A stretch of 64,000 nt of DNA from Otis tarda (lineage: Eukaryota > Chordata > Aves > Otidiformes > Otididae), in the NCBI GenBank assembly GCA_026413225.1, contig CM048554.1:69556463-69620462 (forward strand), read 5' to 3'. How positions within the stretch are numbered: the stretch's first letter is position 1; every line of letters begins with the position of its first letter. A program made the translations under genes and the position numbers. Positions 49,620-62,500 of the stretch are shown here, one piece after another. The notes under the pieces are model-generated. The model was given only the letters and a program-made list of their open reading frames with translations. It had not been told where the DNA came from and ran no database searches.

Positions 49620-52600
49620 GTGAATAAATACAGTCACTTACTTAAGACTAATGTATCTTGAATATTCTAGTCTTGAGTAGCTAATGGAGAATGTGGATAA
49701 CTTAGATCTAATATGGAAGAAATGTTCAATACTGAAATATTATCAGAGTTTGGAGCACTGAAAAGACCTAGGAGAGATATTAACCTCATTCTTAGCAAAA
49801 TAATCATTGTCTCTTTTTCATGTTTTGCCTTTTCTTTAAACTGATTCTGTTCCTTTGGTATGTAAGGACAAAGTTCTTATAGATGGAAGCTATAGTTATT
49901 AAGGAAAAATAATAGATCAACCATTATCTGTGCAAGAAATAGAGAAAGAATGCCTAGAGCTGAACATCTGGTTGTCACTAACACATGAGAAATGAACTTC
50001 ATATTACTCAAGCTGTTATCTTCTGTTACTAGAAAAACTAAAAGTATCATAAGAAATGCCCAATGGGAAAAAAAATACAGTCTAATTCAGGATGTAAAAG
50101 GGTTGACTTTAGTAACATTCTGTATTTAGTATTTAGTAACAACTCCTTACATTTAGTAACTGTGTTTGGTAACAACTCCTACTGTATTTCAGGCCCTGTA
50201 AACCCTTCACCTTTCAATGACACATCTTTCCTAGCCTGTGTTCACTGAATCTCTAGGCATAGTGTGCCTGTAGTAAACAACTTCAAGATGGTTTTCTCTA
50301 ATGGCAGTGCAGATGTAAGCAGCAGCTTACCTCCGAAATGACTTCCCATGGCTCCCTGTGGTCACATTTGCTGTTGATATCTCCCACTTTTTTTCTAAAA
50401 TTGCACTTTACTATAATCTGACTTTAATAACTTTTAAGAAATGTTATTCATTTAGTCCTTTCTTGGGGCCTTTCTCAACAATAAATGCCATGAGGTGTGT
50501 GTGATGATGCTGCTGCTTTACTTTCTTTAATGATTAGAAAGTGTGATGTCAGTCCTGATACATTGAAATAAATAATTTCTAAGCTCTTTGAAATCTTTCT
50601 TTAAATCCACAGAACTCTAGTTGTGGAGTACAGCTTGATGATGTGCTCTACAACTAAACTTTAATGAGGTCAGGAAAAGTCTATTCCTCTTGATCTGTAA
50701 CTAACTCCTGTTAGGGAAAGTGAAAACTGGTGTGTGCCATTTAAAATTAATTGATCAGCCAGCAGTTGCAGGGTCACATGATCCTTTGCTAGGGAGAAAC
50801 AGTTCACAGTTTCTGGCAAGCCACTTCAATAAGGATACAAATGTGTTTTCTTTCACTGGTGAGTGATCATAAAAACTGACCTCCATTTATGAGAATACCA
50901 GACTCTTCAAGAAAATGTGAGCATGTGTAAGGAGGACAATGTTTTAGCACTAGCCTAGTACCTTGCAATGCCTCCTTGCTCAGATTTCTCAGCTTATTTT
51001 TCTTACACTGTCCTTGTCCATAGTCAAGTTTAGAAATCCCACCCTAAAACAGTATTCTAGCCCTGGAGACTGCTCCAATGAAACACATCTTAAAGTTACA
51101 TTTAATTATTTTCTGAGTAAATTTTGCAGGCATATGTTATTTTATCTTTCACCTTTTTTCTTCTTTGATAGAAATTAGGGCTTCCACTGTCTATTCCTTC
51201 TGTACTTCTCTCGTATTCTCTGAGAGGTCAGATAGAGAAATGGGGGCTCTGTTGCAGGGTGGTGAAACCCATCTTTTTACAGAAACATTAAGCCCTGTCC
51301 TTCTGGGTTTAGGTTTGGAGCAACACAAAGACAACAAAACCATAAATCCCTTTAGGGTGTTTAGATTTGAACTGCTCAATAGTAACCTGACAGGAGACTG
51401 CTAAAAACTAATCTTTTGCTTTCAAACTTTTCTTTTCGTCCCATGTAACTTTGTAGTTCCTTTTTAGTTACACTAATAGTTATAATAAAAAAGTAAGATA
51501 ACAATATATTATTTATGAGTTCAGTCAGCTTTAACTAGCAAAGACTAACGTAGAAAGCAGGTAGGAGGAGAAGCCTATGATTTAGCCTTTAGTCAGTGAA
51601 AATTAATGGAATTATTTGTATTTAGTTCTCAGATATCCCAAGATGGTTTCAGTCAAGTGGTCTGTGCATATTTAAAGCAGAGAGAGAGAAAGACAGCTTA
51701 CATATATTTATTTTAGGAAGAAGTACAGCAGAAGTCAATCTATTCATGAACTTGCTCTATCTTGGTGCAAATAAATGCAGGTCAAGTTGAACTTTTCAGT
51801 GATTTCAATAATAGGCAAACTACCAAAATAATTAATACAACTTTTAAAAGGAACCTTATCAGTATCAGAGGTGTCTTCATTATGCTCTGAACTGTAAGGA
51901 TTATTTGAGTCAGGGGTAAACTCCATGTAAGAATCTGGAGTCCTGAGAGAAGACTTAAATAAAGGACAAAGCCACAGGACTATTTTTGAAGGGAATATTT
52001 CTGTTTATCACAATTCTAATTAAAGCTTTTTTCCTTCTTTCCAAACAAGTGTTAGACTGCAATGAAGTGTGACATGGGTGCATTAATAGCACTACTCAAC
52101 CACATTAAAGTAAAAAACTGGTACATTTCAGCTCCTCACAGTGAGAGCAGGAATCGGTTCATTAAATCTTTGCAATGAAAGACCAGCATAGCTTCGTACA
52201 ACCGACTAGTGTGTTATAGTAGAAGTTTTCCACGGAATTTTTTGCTAGTCCCCGCTGACCATCAGTACTCCAACACTACATTAAGAATGATACATCTTTC
52301 CTTCTTATGTAAATTTTAATTTGATTTTTGACTGTGTCTATTTAGTTTTTAGTCTCTTCTTTGCACTCAAATTTGAAATATAGAGATGTCCATATCTTGC
52401 ATTCTGAGTTTTGTTCCTTAAAGAGATTTGACAGGGGGCACTGAGGTAAGCGTGCTCAATTACTAAAATGGAAAGAGTAGAAACACTGATGGAACTGTCT
52501 CATAAATTAGGCAAGCTATCAAATCAGCTGGCAGCATGTAGATGTGAGAGGATGGTGAAGGTCTCAAAAGACAGATAGAATTACTAGCCCCATAATTTTC

Positions 52601-55474
52601 TTTTTCAAAATGAGGCAAACTTGTGAATCAGGGAAACCGGTATTTTGTGTCCTCTGAGTTTGACTGTTGCTTATATTCAGTCTTACATCTCTGCCTGTTA
52701 CTGGAGATTCTGCAGTCACTAAAGGAACTATGGTCTCTATATGAGAACACTGTAACCACAAAGAGACTGCAGTGGAGCTGACAGCTCCCTACCTGGTACT
52801 GTGTTCATCCAGAGAGAAGCTGTTTGTTTGTAATTGGCTTTATAAGCCCTGAGACAGCGATATTATCCAAGTAACAAAAAAAACCCCACCCTGTCTCAAG
52901 TGACAGATGGAGGATCTATGAGGTAAGAAACAGAACGTGGAGACTCACAAGGGGAGAAAAGGCCCGTGGCTAGTGTTGCCTGTATCTGGAGAATGTCTGC
53001 ACCGGGACTTTTGCTGACAGATATTGAATGAACTGCATGAAATTATTTTGTTTCTTTAGCCACCAAGAAAAAAGCTAGCTTAGTCTAAGTATTGATGTAC
53101 TTGGAGATATTTTGTGTGGTGCTGATCATCTTCTGTCTAAGCAACCATGGCAGGAGTAATTGAACAGCTTATTTCTGATGGCCCTTGCAAGACAAAGCAA
53201 TCCATTGTTAGTCGTCAGCCTGCTGATATGGGAATCCACATTATTTCCATACAGCTAAGGAATAGATTTGTCTGGATAGTGGAAAGCTTTCAACTGGAAC
53301 AACGTAGCTCAGTATGATAGCAGTCCGGTAGTACTCCACAGGTGTCAGCTGCCACCGGTGCTCCCAGATGAGTAAGGGCAAAAACTGATGGGACCGGATG
53401 AAGCAGGTTTGTAGAATCAGGCAGAATGGCTTGCCAGTCTCCTCTGGTCTATATGTCCTTGCAGTGTACTCAAACTGCCAGAGGAGGACAGGGGTAGCTA
53501 AGTGAGAAATATCAGGGGAACATTTTGTTCCAGGCTTTCTTTCATGTCAGAGGATTTCTAAAGGCTAAAGGAATAAATGATAAGTGCAAGGGATTTTTAA
53601 TAAAGACTTTGAGATAGAATAGTGAAATAAGGCTATCAAGAAGAGACTAACTTCATCTCAAACTCAATGACAGAATCAATCTGACATTGTAAAGATTCAG
53701 GAGATGTTTGAAAATCTGGAAGACAAAAGATCAAATTTGTGAATGCTATTTTTTTTCCAGAGGGAAATGAGAGAAAAAAAAGAGGCTGTCATTTTATAAA
53801 TAACTTTTAAGGGAAATTTTTGTGATCAAGTGTGTGTGCCTGTTTTTGCAATAAAAAGGCAAATCCTTCTGCTGACAAGTCATCAAGCGTAGTGACAGTA
53901 GACTTTCTGATCCTCCAATACATGGCAAAGGTTTTAAAATTTGCCAGGAAAGGAATGTAGGTTAGACATTGATCTGTGAAGTAGCTGGACTTTATTAATA
54001 CAATCTGTCCAATGAACCAGCTACAGACTGAGCTTTTTTTTTTCAAGCAGCAGTAGAAATACACCGGTCTGCTTACATCAAGTATCCTTTTCTCTGCCAT
54101 TGTGGTACTTTCTGCCATCTTGGACTTCCTTGGTGGATACAGCCAGGCAATTTGTTTCTATACTGTACTGAATTCATGGATAGCTTTGTTCCCCTTTTTG
54201 TTAGGATATTCTTGAGAATGTTCTCTCCTTGCAAAATTAGTGTATGAGCTTCACAGCAACGAAAGATTAAATAAGCAAAGGAGGTGTGTTTTTTTTCTGT
54301 TACCATCTTGCCTTCGCACATTGGGATTGCAAGCTCTCCAATGCTAGATTATCTTAAAAGAGGTGGGGGGATAACACAGAAGATTTCAAATTCTGCATTT
54401 TCTTTGTCTTTTTCTGAGTCAGAAATGATAGGAGAATACTAAGTGTATCACCCTCATCTTGCATATACTAGTATATCGTGTCCTTTTAGTTTTGCATACT
54501 GGCATTCAAGCTTTCTAAACATACTTTCTCATGCAATCAAGTTTGGTTGTTTCATTATTAATTCAACAGATACAAAATGCTGGGCTTTCTCTCAGCAGTA
54601 ATCAGGTACGAGCAGCAGTGATCTGTTGTAACACTCAGTAAAATTGCAATTGCCACTAGAATTCCCCCACCTTAATGACACTATATTGTGTAGCTGTCAG
54701 AAGGCTCAGGCAGAGTATTTCCCTCACCAGCAGCTCTTACAGCCTTAAAATCCGCTCCTCTGTTCTCTGTGTAACATAAGTATGGACAGTATAAAGAGCA
54801 AAGCATATATATTTAATTTTGCCCTACTGGTTGTGAAAGCAAAAATAGCAGCTTGATTTGAAAGGAGAACCTTTAAAAACTCTTTCAACACTAAAGTGTT
54901 CATACAAATCTCTGTGTTAATTATATATCCTAAAAAATTATGCAAATAATCTTCTTAGTGGTGAATTAATCAATGTTAATCACTTGAAAAATGGCTTTTA
55001 AGTGTTTTTTTTAAAGTAAAAATCTGTCAATGTATTTAAAATTCTCATGGTGAGCTTACATTTTAATAGTTTTGTTTTATTTCTTTTTAATAGTTACAGA
55101 CGAATACTCCCTATGTTATTTTCGTGTTGAGCAACACACACAGTAGGTGATCACAGGTGTAAACTTACACTGGGTTCCAGATTCTTGCAGAGTTTTGTAA
55201 AATAATAATTTAGATTTCACACATCTTAATGTTTCATTTCAGATGACTTTGCCACAACAGAAATCACACTAGTGGAAATGTAAAAAGTCTATCAATTCAG
55301 TGAGACACATTCAAATGAGGCACTTGACCTCTTCTTTAGAGCCGTGGACATAAATTATTGTCTAATCTGAAAATATGGCAGAATCCAGTTCTCAAAATCA
55401 GGACATGGGAACGCACTTGGATTAGAACTTTTCGTTCATAAATTATTTGATATACCCGTATCTGTTTGCTGTCC
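49620..55474. other. Unique DNA between two solo LTRs, no viral genes
   Basis: The 5.9 kb between the two related LTRs is AT-rich host sequence. It has no retroviral open frame, and next to the 55475 LTR there is no primer-binding site of the usual TGG type. Short repeated phrases occur at 50119-50190 ('taacaactcct' twice). Open frames are 103 codons or fewer. A weak LINE-like phrase near 51040-51075 is too diverged to call. Confidence 0.65.
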
Positions 55475-56568
55475 TGTCGTAGTTCAGCCCCGATCGGGAC
55501 CAGACTACGCAGTCTCTCTCTCGCTCCCCCCACCCTCCAAGAGAATAGGAGGAGATGATATAAGGAAAACGGCTCGAGGTTTGAGATAAGGACAGGGAGA
55601 AATCCTTAAAGTTACCGTTACGGGCAAAACAGACTCGACTTGGGGAAAACTATTCATTTATTTTCTAAAATTAGCAGGAGAATGAGACAGGGAAGAAAAT
55701 AACCTCCCCCCACCCCTCCCTCTTCCCGGGCTTAACATTATCTCTACTACCTTCCCCTCCCGAGCGGCACAGGCTGGGGAAAAGGGAATGGGGGTCGCGG
55801 TCAGTTCATCACGCGTTGTTTTATGCCGCTGTGTCATCGTCGGGGGAAGAACTCCTTGCGTTCCTCCTCTGCTCCAGCGTGGGGTCCCTCCCACGGGCCA
55901 TAGTCCTTCGTGAAACTGCTCCGGCGTGGGTCATCTCTTCCACGGAGTGCAGTCCCTCTAGAACAGCTGTCCCAGCGGGCCCTCCACGGGCCACAGCCTC
56001 CTTCAGGCCTCCACCTGCTCCGGCGTGGGGTCCTCCACGGGCTGCAGGTGGATCTCTGCCCCTCCGTGGGCCTCCATGGGCTGCAGGGGGACAACCCGCT
56101 CCACCATGGTCTTCACCACGAGTTGCAGAGGAATCTTGGTCAGGAGCCACATTACTCCTCCCCCTCCTTCTTCACTGACCTTGGCGTCTGCAGCTGTTCT
56201 TCACAACAGGCTGGCAGACGCCTCTCAGGATCCTTTTTACATCTAGTTCACTTCTCATCTCCTCTCCACTTCTTGCAGCCAGGCTGGGCCAAGTTGGGCC
56301 CAGTCGGCTGCCCGACGGGAGGCCAGAGAGTGAGGCCTGCAAGGCCCATGAGGCTCGCTCCCTTTTTTTTTTCCTGTTTTCCCCTACTTAAATACGTTAT
56401 CGCAGAGGTCTTATCACGGGACGTTCCGCTACCAGTTGGCTCGGCCTTGGCCAGCAGCGGGTCCGCCTTAGGCCCAGCCGAGTCCACTGAACAAAGGGGA
56501 GTGACTTCTAGCAGTTTCCTGCAGAAGCTACCACCTTAGGCCCCCCCCTCACTAACAAAACCAGAACA
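55475..56568 (-). mobile_element. Solo LTR, ERVL-like, 1094 bp, younger copy with target-site duplication
   Basis: Ends are TG...CA with a perfect 5-bp direct repeat TGTCC at 55470-55474 and 56569-56573. It is homologous along its length to the LTR at 48499-49619. The minus strand carries CGTATTTAAG (TATA-like) at 56396-56387 and AATAAA at 55662-55657, followed by 'ccttatctcaaacctcgagc'. It keeps many more CpG sites than its relative, which points to a more recent insertion or less methylation decay. Open frames of 209 and 120 codons on the opposite strand are products of GC-rich repeats and are not viral genes. No internal retroviral sequence is attached. Confidence 0.93.
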
Positions 56569-59500
56569 TGTCCCAAAGGTGTATTTCTTTCAAATATCTC
56601 CTCTGGTGAAGGTTAGCACAAATCTAGACAATGAGATAACCAGCTCTTGATCCTCATTGTGCCTCCCCCAGCTCTGCTGTAGCAGGAGATCTCACTTTCA
56701 AGCATGCTTAGCCACAGACTTAGGAACCACAATGCTGCTACTGTTCAAGCTGGTGTTATATGTGCTTCTACATCTGCTCAAACTCTTGAATCCCAAAATT
56801 TTCCAGTATTTACCGTGGGATTTACATAATCAGAATCCCACACAGATAGCCAGCTGTCACTAGGCAGCCTCTCCAGAACACATCCAGAAAGTGCCACAAG
56901 AAATTTTTAGACATCCTCTTAGCCCGGATTTTAATAGCAAGCCCGATCAAAAGCTCTGACTAGATATTTAGGCAAACTTGGAGCAACATAGCAGTTCCCA
57001 TCCCCACAGTAACACAATGCTGATGAATTGGCTACATACAACACATCATGATCTAGTCAAGACCTAAATGGAAATTATTAGTGTAGTACTACTGTGGTAA
57101 TATGACTGTGAAAATTGAATCCATTTCCTTCTCTGGAAATGTGTTTGATGTGTGTGTGGAGAACATATTCTGCACACTGAGGTTCATTTTCTTCCAATTA
57201 GTGACTGATACGGTAAGCTGCTGCCACTGTGTGAGACTCCTAGCTAACGCTCTGTTGATGAACTACAAGGTTTTGTAAATTATATCTGTAGTGGTCCAAA
57301 GAAGTGCAAAACAAACTAGTTAAAAAGTTTACAAAATTAAACTGAAATCTGAGAGCCAATGTTTTGATATTTTCAGTTACGGAAATAAAGTTTCAATTCT
57401 CTCGAGTGTACTGTAATATTATTTTACAAGTAAATAAAAGAGGACGGCAAGGTTTGCAAAGAAATGTAATGGAGATCTTACATGTCCTTTTACATTGAGA
57501 ATACAAAAAAATAAAGGACTAGACCTTTAACGTGTGTGGCTACTATTTATTCATTCACACGTTCCTTCCATAGCCTGACTGAAATTCTCTACTATGTTGT
57601 GCATTTAAAGAAAAACAGTTGGTGAACTGACTGCAAGACTTTGGATAACTTTTTTTAAAAAAGATTATTTTTTAGTATGATAATAGCATATACATGCTTT
57701 CAATTAATAGTTATGTTTACAGTTATTGATTGCATATGCAACGAAAATATGCATGCATTACAAGTACATACCATTTTGTTTTCAACATTTTCAGCAGCTC
57801 TCATTTGCTTTAACTGAGATCTTTGACACTTTGAAAACTGGGCTCTAACTGATCAAGTTGGGTGAGCAAGAGTAAGAGGTTCTTTGGTGTCAGGACCTCT
57901 CCTGGAATGCATGAGCAATAGATGATAAAAAGCTTCTTCCATTCATGCTGTAGCAGGAAAGGAACTGTTTTCTTTGAAATGTTCTGGTACTTTACACATT
58001 ACTTCTGCCTGATGAACCACTGAGACAGCTTACTTTTAAAGGGGTGCATGATTTGCTGTGCTGATACCGTTCCATGTGGAAGTAGCAGAAAGCAGAAACA
58101 ATCATCTTTGTGAATTCCTTCAAACAGAACCGTATACTTATCAGAAATAACTTCCATAGCAAAATGCTCTTCATGTGGCGTTACATACCTGTCATGGGAA
58201 ACAGATACACTGATCGAAGGAACTAAAATTTGCTTTTTGTACTTTTTAATGCTCTTTCACTTTTCCTCCTAGTGATGGTTTATTGCTGATGTGCAAGTGA
58301 AGACTGTGTTTTACACATACCTGGCCACGTTACCACTGCCATGGGAGAGATTTATTAGCATAAACTGTGAGAACAGTTTTTTAGTTAGTAGATTGTATTC
58401 AGTTCAGTTCCTTGAGATATTGCATTAAATACTATTGCTCTTCTTCAAGACTCAGACAAAAAATTTCTAGGATCAATTTCTGCCCTCTTGAAAGAAGACA
58501 TATCATACTGGACTGTCTAACTTATCTACACCACAGTCTCTGGTGGTTAAAATAAATAGTTTATCAGAAATATTTCTGAAATATTTTTGATCTTTTTATA
58601 TGAGATTCTACTTAGGAAGGAGACTCCATACCTTTGTCTGATTCATCTCTGATCAAAAGGAACAACGTGAAGGTGTCTGTATGTTGGATTTTACACCTGA
58701 AGGTGAAGGAGAGCTGGCAACCTGGCAGAATCCTTCACACTCAGGACTCAGAAATACTGGTAAGTGTTAGTGACGAAATCCTAGCTGCCCAGTGATAACT
58801 GACACAGATGTTATTTTTGCAGATAGCAGTCTTATGGTACATGAAGCATTAGTCATATCTTTTAAATAATTCAGGAGAATATTAATATCCTCCAACTGCC
58901 TTGTACTTAAAGAGTGACAGGTGTGTTTAAATCAACCTCTCAAAAAACACCCAGACTGCTCAAGACATGAATTTACTTTAGGACCACCAGCTTTAAGTGC
59001 CAGATCCTTCACTCCTTTTGACTCCAATAGAAGGGTTGATAGACCTTGCACAACCAGATAAAGGAAAAGAGATTCTGTTCTAATATGCATTGATAGCAGT
59101 CTTTTAGGAGGAAAAGAGCAGGAACAAATTTATTTTCCAGCCCACTTGTGTTAGTATTGAGTGGAAGAACTGCTAATGTTACTCCGAGTGATTTAAAAAG
59201 ACAGTTAGGATTTAGTTTTCCAGTAGCGTTTGCTGGCACTCTCAGGGCACTACTATGCCAAATTAACAGTTGTTTTTAACTAATAAAAGAAATTCACTGA
59301 TGGGGAGAGTGGGATAAGAAGGACTCAGTTGACAAATGCTATAAGGGAAGCAGAATGTGGTCATTTTCAGAGCAATTCTGTCAAGTCAGGTAGCAGAGGA
59401 AGGGGATTGGGACCAAATCCCGCTTGTGGCATGCACCTCTCACTGCTTGCGGTCTTCTGCCTCTGTGCATATCCTCCTCCAGAACTGCACAGCACACAAA

Positions 59501-62500
59501 TTTCCATCAGGACCTCTTTGCAGTATATGGGACATAAACATGATCACGAGCATTAGCTCGAATTTGGTGATGTTTTAAAAGTGCACATTCTGGTTGGTTG
59601 TACTTCCAATCCTGCATCTGTGTAGTTTTGATGCTGTCTTGCTTTTGCTATTACTGCAGCTGAACCAAAGGGTTACTTTCCCCAACTGTCATGCTCTGTT
59701 TCTTATTTATAGAACAGATTACATTTTTTGTTGTTACTCTGAAATGTGGGGAGTAGGAGTATTGTTATATCTACCTTCTGCAGAGATTAAATAAAACCCT
59801 AGCTACCTTCCCTCTCTCAAACAAAAAAAAAAAACAAAACCCTCCCCTGTCAGTTGTCTGTTACCTAAGTAACAAGAAACATAGCTTTTCCTTGTTCATC
59901 ATAAGGAAGCATTGTTAGGTGAAGCGGAATCCAAATATCCAGGTTGTGTTTGCTCCACGAAACCTTTCACCAGGCACGAATTTGAGCAAAAGTCTGAACT
60001 GCTCAGGTAGCTCAAGAAAAGGGAAGAATCACAAATGATCAGAGAGGAAAATCTTTAAAGTACCAGGGATTTAAAATGGCATTAGCCACTGGGATAGCCA
60101 AATGCCCAATTCAAAAAGTGTCTATGAATTTAAAATATACAAGTACGGTTATAATTTTTGCAAGTCCCACAAGATGAACTCAAGCACAAACCTTTATATT
60201 GGAGGCCAAGTCCCCCTGATGCAGAAAATACTTGTGTCCTGGTCTGGATTGTTTTACGGTGGCACAACCGCTCGACATGCTGCACTGCTGAATCTCGCCG
60301 CACGGCCCCTTCACCCCGCAGGGAACAACTGCCAACACCTCCTTGGCAGCTGCAGCTTCTGCCAGTTGTACCAGAGCTGCACCGTTTCCTAAGGCCCTGG
60401 GAATGCAGCCAGCAGCTTCCAAAAGTCCCCAATGTCCTTGCCTTGCCTTCCAAGCTCTGAGGACGCAGCCGAGGATCTTCTACTCTGTGTCTCCTTGGTA
60501 ATGCTTTTATTTTCATTTAAACTGTGAATCTGGAAAAAGGAATGGCTTAACTGTCTGTTTCAGATCATTTTACTCCTCTGCATTTGGTCTATCTCTGTTC
60601 TGCTCTTTCAGGGAGAGAGTTGGAGGAGTAAGGAAGACGTACCACGTCTTTTCAGTAAACGCTTTGCAGACAAGTATTCTTTGTTTGCATTAGGAAGTTG
60701 ACTTTGGACATATGTTGGAGCTTGGACAGGAATCTAATGTGATTGACAGCAGCAAATGGTGATGTACTATTCAAGGGAAATTGGTATATATCTGCTATGA
60801 TGAGTGTTAAAGACATTAATGCTCAAATTTATTTCTCCTTTTAAAAGATGTTTCATTTTTTAGATATACTTTTTTTCAGTGCAGTTGCAGCTATCGGCAC
60901 TGACAAGGTTGAATTTACTAAATCATATCTTTCACTTGCGCTCTGTAAAGAGGTGAAATTGCCTAATCAAAAAGCTTACTGTTTGGATTTTCTTTTTAAA
61001 TAATTATAATACTACTACTAATAATAATAAAGTGGGTTTTTCATCTGCAATTCTGACTTTGGTTTGTCCAAGACTGTGGCTAGAATGAGGGAGAAAGAAA
61101 AAGGAAATACAAAGAGAAATTATAGCTGTTGTTAAAACAAACTTTTTTTTTTTATATAATTCTGGTTACTGTAATGTAATTTCTTTCTTATAGCTGATGC
61201 TGAAATATTTTACCTGCTTTATATTTTTTTCCTCCTTTCTTCTGTATCTATCTCTGTATACTTGTGGCAAATAACAGACGTCAGTTTTTCTTGAGTATTT
61301 TGCATCATAGGTATGTGGGTGACTGACTGTGGCACACAAAAGGTTAATTTGACCTGCAGACTTTTGTGTTTTGGGAGTCAAAGAATGATTTATCCGCTGC
61401 CAGGAGCTGATATCTATCCCATCTGTGGAAGTGCATAACTCAAGCAGGTCCTAATGTCCTAGGGCAAACAGGGACCTGGGAGTAACAGAAAAGCCCACTG
61501 TTAAGAAAATTCCCCAGAAGACACACACTCTCTGCAGGACCACTCTTAGACGTACAACAGTATCAGTCACACAGGGATGTCCAGGACAAAAAGGTCTGCT
61601 TAAACTTGCAAGGAAGGACTAGAACATATTGTCCAAGCCCATTTCCACACTACTATTGTGTTTCCAAATAAATGGTGCTTAGCTTGGAAGTGGCTTTTAT
61701 CTACTGTGCCTAGATCCTGTGTGTCTGCTCTCAAATAAGCCAGGAAAGAGCCAAAATCCACATGGGCCTCCTGAGGCTTTGACTAGAGTAATTTATAAGG
61801 GGAATCCTTTGCTAATGTGACTGTGCGAAAGTCCTGTCAAGCTGTCTAAGAACACGAGGTAAAAAACGTAACATATCAAGCAGAAGAATAAGTCATTAAA
61901 TGGAAAAGAAGGTGAGTTTTACCCTTGGTTGTGAAGGTTAGGCAGAGCGGATAGTTTCAAGCATCTCCAAAAAGGGTTCACATTAGTGAAGATACTTGGG
62001 ATGTTAATTTTACTCCATAATTTTTCCCAAGTACTTGACATAAGACATTTATTTCTCTTTGTATTTTCACATCAGATTTTTGTCCAAAATTTTCTTTCTT
62101 TTCATCTGTTTTTGTTAGTGTGCTCAACTACAGTCATATCTGAAAACAAAAAAAAATATATGCTGATTTCTATTGACATTTTTTTAAAAGTAAGGTCTGA
62201 AGACAAACTTGAAATGTATCAGTAGAAATTTGGAGCTAGGTCTGAAATTTCAAGTTCAGGAACAATACAGTTCTTTTGTTACATATATTTGTGTGACATA
62301 TTTGAGTCTTGTTCTTTCCGCACAGAAACTTGGTTTAAAATAAAATTTGAAAAAGTAGTCATTTTTTGAAAAAATACCCTCTTCTCAAGGAAAAAATCTC
62401 CGGAAGAGAAGTCATCTTGCTTTGAGAGAACATTTTTGACCAGTCAGCACACCAAGCTCATTAGAATATTAGAACAATTCTCAATCACTATCTCTGACAG

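Noticed and set aside
50950-51180. Possible very old LINE fragment
   Set aside because: Only isolated phrases such as 'acagtattctagccctgg' resemble CR1 antisense sequence; too little to support a call.
55816-56539. Open frames of 120 and 209 codons
   Set aside because: They are the LTR counterpart of the frame above; similarity between the two reflects shared LTR DNA rather than a protein under selection.
48499-56568. A single provirus with 5' and 3' LTRs and a 5.9 kb internal region
   Set aside because: Each LTR has its own different 5-bp target-site duplication, the LTRs are well diverged, and the DNA between them lacks gag/pol/env frames and a primer-binding site.
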